Shown: in pieces, positions 51,253-59,077 of the stretch
Numbering within the stretch: position 1 is the stretch's first letter
Layout of the letters: every line of letters begins with the position of its first letter
NCBI GenBank assembly: GCA_938007965.1
Contig: CALLMH010000053.1
Location: 1-64,000, forward strand
Source: an uncultured Saprospiraceae bacterium
GTDB lineage: Bacteria; Bacteroidota; Bacteroidia; Chitinophagales; Saprospiraceae
DNA: 64,000 nucleotides
Direction of reading: 5' to 3'
Notes under the pieces: model-generated
Told to the model about the DNA's origin: nothing
Seen by the model: only the letters and a program-made list of their open reading frames with translations
Databases searched by the model: none
Program-made: the position numbers and the translations under genes

Positions 51253-51329
51253 ATTTATTCGTTTACGATAGTATGATCGATCGAGTTGATATTACAATAT
51301 CTACTATTACAGCGTATTGACTCCATAGA

Positions 51330-52310
51330 TCAACTTGCTTCTTCCTCTATGTAAGCTCTAAGGTCAGCCAATTGTTGCACACTCATACGCTCTTCTGTAT
51401 ACTGCGGCATATAGGATTTCTTACCACTTTTTACAGGTACGCCCCACCGCGTTACTTGATATAATGAATGACGGCTATACTTACTTATATTTCTTTTTAA
51501 ATGCTTAAATGATAAGCGACTATTATCCAAATGAAGAAAGGAGTATTTCCCTCTATAGTGACAGTGAAGGCAGCTGTTTTCATAAATTAACTTTCCATTA
51601 TCAGGTCTGCCTAATAATCCAGAACCTATCTCCCTATCAGATGGTGGTGGTAGGAAAGTAGCGGGACTCCCTTGCAGGTATTTAGCTTGGATACTTTCTA
51701 CATCCATATTTGATGCAACTTCGTCGGTCAGGCCTATATCATCTACATTCAGCTCTATCGTCCATAGGTATGCTAGGATTGATTCCAGTTCCCAATCTTT
51801 TAGTTCTCGCCCTTGAGCGCATTCTGTTGCACAGAGCTGAATAGCGCCTCTGATATCATTTCTTGCAGGCTTCACGAGGTTACCGTATTTCTTATCATAG
51901 TCACCATTATAATAGGTATCTCTATTGACAGCACCATACATCGTAGTGCCTTGTAAAAATGGAATACCCTTTTCTTCAGAATATATTAGTCTCGCTTGTG
52001 GATCCGAAACAGATAGATCTGGATCTTCTTTCGTAACATTATGACACGACGTACAGACGAAGTGTTTGCTCTGTTTCCCTGACGTTCCACCATTAGGTTT
52101 AGCAGAGAACCCTTCATGGAACAATTGCTTACCTACTTCTGCACTGACTCCATCTATTCCAAAGTTTGGTTTCTTACTATTGTAATCCATCCCTTTAGAT
52201 TCCAACAACTCGACTACCGACATCGACTCTACAGAGGTGCTGGTGCCTGACCAATATACACCCATTACAAACAATAGTGAGATCGCTGATATACTATATA
52301 ACTTAATCAT
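51330..52310 (-). CDS. exported diheme cytochrome c
   Basis: 326 residues. An N-terminal hydrophobic stretch (about 4-20) acts as signal or anchor. Two CXXCH heme motifs: CTSCH (about residue 89) and CLHCH (about residue 250); likely axial Met in SYMPQY near the C-terminus. A Cys pair (CATEC, about 157-161) with AQGRELKDWELESILAYLWTIEL resembles a cytochrome domain whose heme motif has been lost. It may accept electrons from the GMC dehydrogenase complex. It overlaps the DUF5777 gene by 4 bases (ATGA). The known dehydrogenase cytochrome subunits have three hemes; here one of three sites appears degenerate. Confidence 0.88.
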   Translation of the reverse strand: MIKLYSISAISLLFVMGVYWSGTSTSVESMSVVELLESKGMDYNSKKPNFGIDGVSAEVGKQLFHEGFSAKPNGGTSGKQSKHFVCTSCHNVTKEDPDLSVSDPQARLIYSEEKGIPFLQGTTMYGAVNRDTYYNGDYDKKYGNLVKPARNDIRGAIQLCATECAQGRELKDWELESILAYLWTIELNVDDIGLTDEVASNMDVESIQAKYLQGSPATFLPPPSDREIGSGLLGRPDNGKLIYENSCLHCHYRGKYSFLHLDNSRLSFKHLKRNISKYSRHSLYQVTRWGVPVKSGKKSYMPQYTEERMSVQQLADLRAYIEEEAS

Positions 52311-53179
52311 ATTTTAAATTGCCTTCCGATTGTAAATCCTAATCTATATCCTCCATCTAGCCAATTTGACTGTGTGTAAGGTATATAATCCGTTTGTGAA
52401 ATGCCCGTTGCGTTTGTAAAGTTCATTTGGAATACGTGACCTCCACCAGTTTCCCATTCTATACCGATTCCTAATGGTGGATAATAACCATTTTCTGCGG
52501 TTCTCAATTCAGAAAACACGAATCTTCCATCTAGAATGATACCGATGCTTTTGGTCATCTGTATTCTAGAAGCAAGACCTATACTTACGATATCGTTCTT
52601 ATCACTAGAGGGTACTATATTTCTATAAGTCCATGCACCACTTAGCTGCAATGAAAAATAATTTGAAAATTTACGGGCGGTGATCAATTCTGCGTGATAC
52701 GCTAGTCTATGGGCGAATTTCGAAAAGAAATTGATCTGTCCTTCTACTTTACTTTTAGGCATAGTAGATATACTCGCTTGTCCTAGAACCGCCACGCTAA
52801 ATGGTAGAGATCCATTGACATCTTGTTCGGCTAGTCTTATTTTGGCAATTCCGTTTACATTTTGTCTTAGCGGTCCATTACCTTTTGCTCTATTGATGCC
52901 GATCATAAAATTATCAGTAAGTCCGAATTCGAAACCGATCATGACATCAGTAGCATTTTCTAATCCATAGAAAGTCTCCCAGCCACCTCCTGGCCCTGCG
53001 AAATCTCCAAATCGGTGACCGATACGAAAATCCATATATCCTGCTTGGAGAGTTTCTGTGGAGTGCGCATTTATCACTCTCGTATCTTTGAATGTCTGAT
53101 ATACTTTTTCGACCTCTTCTTGTCCGTTAGAGACGATTGAGATGAAAAGCGCAGCGACTACAAGTAAGTTTTTAATCAT
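52307..53179 (-). CDS. DUF5777 family beta-barrel protein
   Basis: 290 residues from the ATG at 53179, preferred over 53218 because MIKNLLVVAALFISIVSNGQE is a clean signal peptide. The motif INAHSTETLQAGYMDFRIGHRFG near the start of the mature protein and the Gly-rich strands to the C-terminal IGRQFKI match DUF5777, predicted outer-membrane barrels in Bacteroidota usually next to cytochrome c genes. The stop overlaps the start of the cytochrome gene by 4 bases (ATGA). The pairing suggests a porin-like or scaffolding role in outer-membrane electron or substrate transfer, which is inference. Confidence 0.8.
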   Translation of the reverse strand: MIKNLLVVAALFISIVSNGQEEVEKVYQTFKDTRVINAHSTETLQAGYMDFRIGHRFGDFAGPGGGWETFYGLENATDVMIGFEFGLTDNFMIGINRAKGNGPLRQNVNGIAKIRLAEQDVNGSLPFSVAVLGQASISTMPKSKVEGQINFFSKFAHRLAYHAELITARKFSNYFSLQLSGAWTYRNIVPSSDKNDIVSIGLASRIQMTKSIGIILDGRFVFSELRTAENGYYPPLGIGIEWETGGGHVFQMNFTNATGISQTDYIPYTQSNWLDGGYRLGFTIGRQFKI

Positions 53180-53358
53180 AATATTGTGTAAGATTGAATC
53201 TTTGGGTTCAATTACCAAAATAAAAGTAAAAATATTGAAATCTTTGTATCTTCTGTTATGTTATGTAATTATGTTGTAAATAATTATTAATTAGAAAAGA
53301 ATCGACATAATTACATCAATCTGTTTATCAATTAAATATACACCAAAAAAAATAAAAT

Positions 53359-53772
53359 ATGTATCCAGCGGAATTAACAATCCCAATGTCAAAAGATTTG
53401 ACTGATTTTGGTTTTCATAGTCTGACATCTCCGGAAGAAGTAAATGAAAAACTAGCATCGAAAGAAGGAACAGCGCTAGTCGTAGTGAACTCAGTATGTG
53501 GTTGTGCTGCAGCCAATGCAAGACCAGGTGCAAAGATTTCTGTACAGAATGAAAAGAAACCTGACAATCTCTACACCGTATTTGCAGGAGTAGATAAAGA
53601 AGCTACGCAAACGGTAAGAGAGCACTTATTACCTTATCCTGCATCCTCTCCAGCTATTGCATTATTCAAAGATGGAAAATTAGTACATATGCTAGAGAGA
53701 AGGCATATAGAAGGTCAGACTGCTGAGCGAATCGCAGAAAACTTAAAAATGGCTTATGATCACTTTTGCTAA
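53359..53772 (+). CDS. BrxA/BrxB family bacilliredoxin
   Basis: 137 residues. The redox motif CGC in NSVCGCAAANARPG (Cys near residues 52 and 54) is the bacilliredoxin signature. These proteins remove low-molecular-weight thiol caps such as bacillithiol from oxidised proteins; some Bacteroidota make bacillithiol. Length and motif are standard (YPAELTIPMSKDLTDFGF at the N-terminus, ERRHIEGQTAERIAENL near the C-terminus). It is a single gene ended by a strong terminator, divergent from the DUF5777-cytochrome unit. Confidence 0.95.
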   Translation: MYPAELTIPMSKDLTDFGFHSLTSPEEVNEKLASKEGTALVVVNSVCGCAAANARPGAKISVQNEKKPDNLYTVFAGVDKEATQTVREHLLPYPASSPAIALFKDGKLVHMLERRHIEGQTAERIAENLKMAYDHFC

Positions 53773-54140
53773 ACATTAAATTTATGCTAGAAGCAGCATA
53801 TTGATCAAATATAAGATCTATAAGACAGTCGAGAGGCTGTCTTTTTTTTGTTTCATTGTAGATTTTTTTTCTAAATGGGTCAAAATATAACAGCTCCAAT
53901 GCCAGTTTTAGTAATGAGATTCGGTAAAATAAGGAACATACGTGCTATTGAAACCTCCAAGAAATATGTAAAATAGTTGTCTTCTCTCTTTTTGAATTGA
54001 TACTTTTTTTACTGATTGAAATAATAGTATAAGTAATTTTCGGTTTTGTTAAATGAATATTACTACATTAGCAGTTCGTTGCGAATAAAAATACAGTTGA
54101 CTTTTTATCTATTCGTACATGAACTTAAAATAGAGATTAA
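53773..54140. other. 368-base gene-free region before second porP/sprF
   Basis: Contains the bacilliredoxin terminator and, at 53988-54000, CTTTTTGAATTGA, which also occurs at 21578-21590 before the other porP/sprF-type gene. No reading frame is supportable. The promoter of the porP/sprF gene must lie here. Confidence 0.5.
53822..53849 (+). terminator. intrinsic terminator after bacilliredoxin gene
   Basis: AAGACAG pairs with CTGTCTT across an eight-base loop, followed by a run of T to 53849. It lies 50 bases past the stop codon. Confidence 0.88.
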
Positions 54141-55187
54141 ATGAAAGGTTTTTACAAACTTTTAGTAGTGGCTTGTGGCTTGATGATTGGTTTTTCCAGT
54201 ACTGCACAAGATATCCACTTTACACAGTTCTACATGTCACCGCTGAATCTTAATCCAGCCATGACAGGTGTAAATAACTGTAAGACGAGAATGATTGTAA
54301 ACTATCGTAACCAGTGGGCTAGTGCCTTGGGAGCGAATGCTTACAATACATATTCTGTATCCTATGACCAAAAAATGCCAATCGGTAGAGAAGATTACTT
54401 CGGTATCGGTGGATCACTCTGGGGTGATGTAGCTGGAGAATCAAGATTCGGCACTACCCAAGGAAGATTATCTCTTTCGTACAGTAAGAAAATGGCTGGA
54501 TATAGAAAGAAGGCTTCTTATTTAGTAATTGGGGCTGACGCAGCACTCACGCAGAGAAGAATTAGCCAACAAGATCTTAGATGGCCAAGTCAGATAACAT
54601 CAACTGGTGTAGATCCTACAGCTCCTACTGGAGAAGTTCCTTTTGACGGGGACTTTATCTATCCAGACATTGCTGCTGGATTGATGTGGTTTAGCGTAAT
54701 TGATGATAAGACTAATTATTATATAGGAGCAGCTCTTCATCACTTAAATCAGCCAAATGTAAGTTTCTTAGGATCCAATCCTGTGTCACTTTACAGTAGA
54801 GCAACGATACATGGTGGAGCACAGTTTCCTGTAGCACTAAGAATGAGTGTACTTCCTTTCTTCGTTTATATGTCTCAAGGACCACATAAAGAATTTAATG
54901 GTGGAGCGTCTGTAAGATTTGCAATGGGACCTAGCAGAACATCAAACCAATCGTTCCAATTAGGAGCTTGGTACAGATTAGGAACGAAAGTAGAAGGTGG
55001 CCTTCACTCAGATGCTATCATCCTATCATCTAGATTCAACTACGATCAGTTTAGTATCGGATTCAGTTATGATTTAACTATTTCTGATTTTGCTGGAGCA
55101 GGGGCTGGAAATGGTGCATTCGAATTTTCGCTCGTATATCAGATATGCGGACCAGAGAGCAGAGGTGTATACTGTCCGAAATTCTAG
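54141..55187 (+). CDS. PorP/SprF family type IX secretion membrane protein (second)
   Basis: 348 residues. Signal peptide (1-22, FSSTAQ), then DIHFTQFYMSPLNLNPAMTG, the family start, a barrel of short strands, and the tail YCPKF. It is a second member besides the one at 21647, and both end in YCP plus a basic and a hydrophobic residue. Paralogs usually serve different cargo. It has no PorE-like or adhesin gene next to it and is ended by its own terminator, so it is a single-gene unit. The giant 3815-residue protein is one candidate client, but it is far away. Confidence 0.93.
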   Translation: MKGFYKLLVVACGLMIGFSSTAQDIHFTQFYMSPLNLNPAMTGVNNCKTRMIVNYRNQWASALGANAYNTYSVSYDQKMPIGREDYFGIGGSLWGDVAGESRFGTTQGRLSLSYSKKMAGYRKKASYLVIGADAALTQRRISQQDLRWPSQITSTGVDPTAPTGEVPFDGDFIYPDIAAGLMWFSVIDDKTNYYIGAALHHLNQPNVSFLGSNPVSLYSRATIHGGAQFPVALRMSVLPFFVYMSQGPHKEFNGGASVRFAMGPSRTSNQSFQLGAWYRLGTKVEGGLHSDAIILSSRFNYDQFSIGFSYDLTISDFAGAGAGNGAFEFSLVYQICGPESRGVYCPKF

Positions 55188-55236
55188 AATTGAAAATATA
55201 AGCGATTAAATCGCATATTGAAATAATATACAACAG

Positions 55237-55267
55237 AGCCTTTGCATTTTTGCAAGGGCTTTTTTTT
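55237..55267 (+). terminator. intrinsic terminator after second porP/sprF
   Basis: AGCCTTTGCA (55237-55246) pairs with TGCAAGGGCT (55251-55260), a 10-bp stem with one G-T or T-G wobble and a four-base loop, followed by seven T. It lies 49 bases past the stop codon. Confidence 0.9.
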
Positions 55268-55357
55268 GGGGAATTATTCTTGTGTTATGGACATTCTGAT
55301 ATTGAACGTAAGCGATAAAAATCAAGTATAAAGTAGAAACTTATAGAAATAAATAAA

Positions 55358-56155
55358 ATGAAAAATTCGATTTTAGTTCTCTTAATACTAGCCTCATTAT
55401 CTGCATTTTCCCAAGATTCTGAATACGAAGTTTCCTCATATCTTCTCGAAGGCATAAAAGCACCGAATACTCATTACCTTGGGGAAGCTTGGTTGAATAG
55501 AATTATTCACGATGATATAGAATTGGGGTATAATATCACGAAAGCAACCTTTAAAGCCAACTCGACTTTAGATTGGCATAAACATAGTTCTGCGCAAGTC
55601 TTAATCATTGTAGACGGAGAGGCATATTATCAGGAAAGAGGAAAAAAGCCTATAGTTCTAAGGGAAGGTGATATAATAAAATGTGAAAAAGATACAGAAC
55701 ATTGGCATTCTTCTTCCAAACACAATGATGTGACATATTTAGCTATGTATGGTGGAGATCAACCAACAATATGGACTGAAGTATTAACTCAAGAATACTA
55801 CGATTCAGTAGCCGAAAGTTTGAACTCGGACAAAATAATGATTAGGTTATCTGAAATAGAAATACACCCTGAACACCTTGATGAATACCTAAATATTCTA
55901 AAAGAAGAAGCTGAAGCGTCGGTTAGATTAGAATCAGGAGTAATTTCCATATATCCAATATACCAACAAGAAAAACCAAATGAAATTAGAATATTGGAAA
56001 TTTATGCAGATAAAAAAGCATACCAAGAACATTTAAAGACATCACATTTCCAGCATTATAAGACAAATACATTGCACATGGTAAAATCGCTAAAATTAGT
56101 AGATATGAACGAAATCGATGAACGAATTATGCCCATGATATTTAAGAAAAATTAA
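55358..56155 (+). CDS. exported cupin-ABM (antibiotic biosynthesis monooxygenase) fusion
   Basis: 265 residues. Signal peptide (1-18, LSAFSQ). Cupin domain (about 40-145): DWHKHSSAQVLIIVDGEAYY with the metal His pair HKH (about 73-75) and EHWHSSS as the second motif; the usual Glu of motif 1 is Gln. C-terminal ABM domain (about 160-250): IRLSEIEIHPEHLDEYLNIL, ILEIYADKKAYQEHLKTSHF, the quinol-monooxygenase-like pattern. Neither domain alone reveals the substrate; together they suggest a periplasmic oxygenase or detoxifying enzyme for a quinone- or furanone-like compound. It is a single gene convergent with the TonB receptor. Confidence 0.8.
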   Translation: MKNSILVLLILASLSAFSQDSEYEVSSYLLEGIKAPNTHYLGEAWLNRIIHDDIELGYNITKATFKANSTLDWHKHSSAQVLIIVDGEAYYQERGKKPIVLREGDIIKCEKDTEHWHSSSKHNDVTYLAMYGGDQPTIWTEVLTQEYYDSVAESLNSDKIMIRLSEIEIHPEHLDEYLNILKEEAEASVRLESGVISIYPIYQQEKPNEIRILEIYADKKAYQEHLKTSHFQHYKTNTLHMVKSLKLVDMNEIDERIMPMIFKKN

Positions 56156-56246
56156 CTTAAATCCATCGTATGACATTATCCACAAGAGCACTTTTCTGAA
56201 CTCAGAAATTTCTCAAAGTTTCTAACACAGATTGAAGTAGGCATAA

Positions 56247-56271
56247 GGATATTCGTTATTTACGGATATCC
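56247..56271. repeat. hairpin at convergent gene ends, copy 2
   Basis: GGATATTCGT (56247-56256) and ACGGATATCC (56262-56271) pair at 9 of 10 with a five-base loop. Read on the minus strand the right arm begins CAGGGATATCCGTAAATA, identical over 18 bases to copy 1 at 40828. Confidence 0.6.
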
Positions 56272-56325
56272 CTGATGACATATATTTTTTGAAAGATATT
56301 AGGAACTAAACTATAGTTTTTTTTT

Positions 56326-58542
56326 TCAAAAACTATATTTAACAATACCTCTAGCAAAGAAAGGTGTACCAGGTGTAAAATGAATTTCTTCCGTACTATT
56401 ATTTTCAAAATCCAATCTTGACTCAGTAGCAAATTGAGTTTCATTCCATTGCTGATCAAAAAGATTCTCTACACTGAACCCTATACTGACATCTCCAAAA
56501 TCGTAAGTTGCGTTTAAGTCAGTGATTAGATAACCTTCCGCTACAATACTGTTGTCCTCGTTTGCTGATCTATCGGCTAGATACCGGCTCTGTAGATTCA
56601 CTGATAGCTGTTTTCTCTTCACACTTAATCCAGCGGTCGCAGTAAACGTCGGTGCCAGTGGTATGAGTCTCTCTCCTTCTGGATTATCTATGCTTCGAGG
56701 TTTTGCATAATTGAAATCTCCATTCGTAAATAACCAATCGGTTAGTTGATATCTCATACCTAGGTCAATACCCATCCGCTGAGACCGTCCACTTGGCTCT
56801 ACTATACCAGCATCGCCGACATATACGAACTCTTGTTCTAAGAATAGATACCATAAGGCAGCATTGACAATCATCCTCTTCGTAGGCTTGACGACTGTCC
56901 CAAGATCCAAACCATATGCGGGAGGCAGTGCACTTCTTCCCTGTTGATCGAGCACTACCCTAGTATCATTGGAATGAAAACCGATACCAGATTTAGCGAA
57001 GAGTTGTACATTGCTATTCATATTATATATTACGTTTAGTTTTGGGCTAATCGCAGCTGTAGTTTCAGAAAGTTTATCATAGAGTGTATTGAGATTATCA
57101 ACATAGTCAAATTTAAATAAGTCTAGTCTAACACCTGGTTGCACTAGCCACTTACCGTAGTCTAGCTCTGCACTTGCAAAAGTATAGAGGTTATTTTCAT
57201 TTACGTCGCCTAGCTGAATTCTACTGAGTGTCTCCCTTCTGTTCTTAGTTCTAGATAATTCGTTATCATTGACTATATCATTTCTGAGACCTACCCCGAT
57301 TTGATACTCAGATGAAGCGGATCCCAAGTGACTTGATTTGTTCCACGAAGTTTCCATCCCAAATATCTGTCGATCTTCGAATTGCCGAATCTGATCACCA
57401 TTGATCGGATCTTCTAAAAAGAAGGTAAAATTCGAAAACAACTCAAAATCGTACAATGAATAGTATACATTACTCTTGACATAAGTACTTTCGTCAATCG
57501 CTTTGGTATAATTCAATGATAAGTTTGATCGGCTAGTATTCCCTCCCTCAGTATCGTCAATAGCCCCAAATCGCGTAATAAGACCAGAATCTACAGCTCT
57601 CTGCGGAATCTGCCCAGAAGCATCCCAAGTACTATTAAAGTGAGATGCAATGATTGTTAACTTCTCGCTTTTGCTAATATTGCCAGCATATTTTGCAAAA
57701 AAGTTATTCCTAGAAAAATTTTGAGAAGACTCAAATGGTCCATCTGATAATGAATACTCAGCAGCAATGTATGCACTATGGTTTTCAGTATCCAATACAT
57801 TCAACATAGCTACAGTTCTAGCTGTATTAAACGCGCCATATTCTAAGCTCAATTGAGAAGATTCCAAGATATCTTTCGTCTGAAACTGAACATAACCCGC
57901 CGTACCGAAATTGCCAATGTCCGCATAATACGGTCCTTTTCCAAAGTCTATTTTTGACAATGTCTCAGGTATCACAAAATGGAGATCCGCGTAACCTTGT
58001 CCATGGGCATGGGAAACCATATTTACAGGCATCCCATCAACAGATATGGCTATATCCGTTCCATGATCGATATCAAATCCTCGTAAGAATATCTGCTCAG
58101 CTTTACCACCTCCAGCATGCTGACCGATAAATAAACCTGGCACCTTGCGTAATATTTCTTGGGAAGATCTCACGGGAGAGGTTTGAGCATCTATTGCGGT
58201 GATAATATTGGCTTGTTTTCTATTTTGACCGACGACCACTTCATCCAACTGGAAGCTGCCTTCTACCATTTCTATGATTATTTTATCAGTGGTGGACTGG
58301 ACTATATATTTTTGCGTTTCGAAACCCAGATAGATTATTTGTAGCGTATGACCTATCTCAACCCCATTTAGTTGGAAATCACCAAATTGATTAGAATGTG
58401 TATGCTGATCATTGTCTAAGCTGATAATATATGCACCTATAATCGGATCATTATTTTGATCAACAATACTTCCAATGATGGTAGCTCCATATGAGACCAA
58501 TCCATTAAAAAGTAAAACTGCAAAAAGTATATATTTTTTCAT
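56326..58542 (-). CDS. TonB-dependent outer-membrane receptor
   Basis: 738 residues. Signal peptide (1-20, VSYGA); CarboxypepD_reg-like domain (about 22-100, GSIVDQNNDPIIGAYIIS); plug domain (about 110-230, SSQEILRKVPGLFIGQHAGG, GFDIDHGTDIAISVDGMPVN, SHAHGQGYADLHFVIPE); 22-stranded barrel to the C-terminal Phe. The His/Gln-rich plug stretch SHAHGQGYADLHF is seen in a subset of receptors thought to take up metals or metal chelates. There is no SusD partner. No ferric-uptake site or transport gene is adjacent, so the ligand is open. It converges with the cupin-ABM gene. Confidence 0.93.
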   Translation of the reverse strand: MKKYILFAVLLFNGLVSYGATIIGSIVDQNNDPIIGAYIISLDNDQHTHSNQFGDFQLNGVEIGHTLQIIYLGFETQKYIVQSTTDKIIIEMVEGSFQLDEVVVGQNRKQANIITAIDAQTSPVRSSQEILRKVPGLFIGQHAGGGKAEQIFLRGFDIDHGTDIAISVDGMPVNMVSHAHGQGYADLHFVIPETLSKIDFGKGPYYADIGNFGTAGYVQFQTKDILESSQLSLEYGAFNTARTVAMLNVLDTENHSAYIAAEYSLSDGPFESSQNFSRNNFFAKYAGNISKSEKLTIIASHFNSTWDASGQIPQRAVDSGLITRFGAIDDTEGGNTSRSNLSLNYTKAIDESTYVKSNVYYSLYDFELFSNFTFFLEDPINGDQIRQFEDRQIFGMETSWNKSSHLGSASSEYQIGVGLRNDIVNDNELSRTKNRRETLSRIQLGDVNENNLYTFASAELDYGKWLVQPGVRLDLFKFDYVDNLNTLYDKLSETTAAISPKLNVIYNMNSNVQLFAKSGIGFHSNDTRVVLDQQGRSALPPAYGLDLGTVVKPTKRMIVNAALWYLFLEQEFVYVGDAGIVEPSGRSQRMGIDLGMRYQLTDWLFTNGDFNYAKPRSIDNPEGERLIPLAPTFTATAGLSVKRKQLSVNLQSRYLADRSANEDNSIVAEGYLITDLNATYDFGDVSIGFSVENLFDQQWNETQFATESRLDFENNSTEEIHFTPGTPFFARGIVKYSF

Positions 58543-59077
58543 TTAGAATATTTTTCATGTCAATTTCAATTAATTTTAATTATCAAAATCTACATATTAA
58601 ATTACGTAACCAAAGGCAAAAATGGATTCCATTTTTTCAACAAAAATATAATTTTAAAAGTATAATGTAACACACAATCAAAAACTCAGCAACGAATAGA
58701 GCAGAGAGCATCTCAATGATAAATATTAACCAATTCCCTCGCTCTTCAGTATACCAATCTTTTGGATTTATTAATCTCTCAGCGACACAACTAAATAAAT
58801 ATGCTATTCGACTGATTTTATCTGTCGTTTAGAGACAAAACAATAATAGAGTATTATTTGTACATATATTTGTTATCGAAAAAATTGAAAATCATAACAA
58901 ACTGAGCAAATTAGTATGATTTATTTACAAAAGCGATGTAAGAAAATCTTATAAATTGTAGCAAACACTATTTGATCTAATGCACAACTAAAAAACAGTT
59001 GAAAAGCGAAGAAGGATCCAATTATAGTCTTCACTAGATTAAACCCTCGAAGTTAAATAAAGTCTAAAAATAAATAT
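58543..59077. other. 535-base gene-free divergent region between receptors
   Basis: AT-rich spacer between two receptor genes transcribed away from each other; both promoters should be here. A TATATTTG match to the Bacteroidota -7 consensus at 58865-58872 has no partner box at the right distance. No reading frame, repeat or hairpin stands out. Confidence 0.45.

Noticed and set aside
53666-53899. Minus-strand frame across the bacilliredoxin terminator
   Set aside because: It reads through a strong terminator hairpin and the end of a conserved gene.
56306-56330. AAACTATAGTTT followed by a T-run as a terminator
   Set aside because: The palindrome has no loop, so it cannot form a normal hairpin, and it is in the wrong orientation for the receptor gene beside it.
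58865-58872. TATATTTG as a Bacteroidota -7 promoter box
   Set aside because: No TTTG box lies at the expected distance upstream, and such AT-rich matches are frequent by chance.
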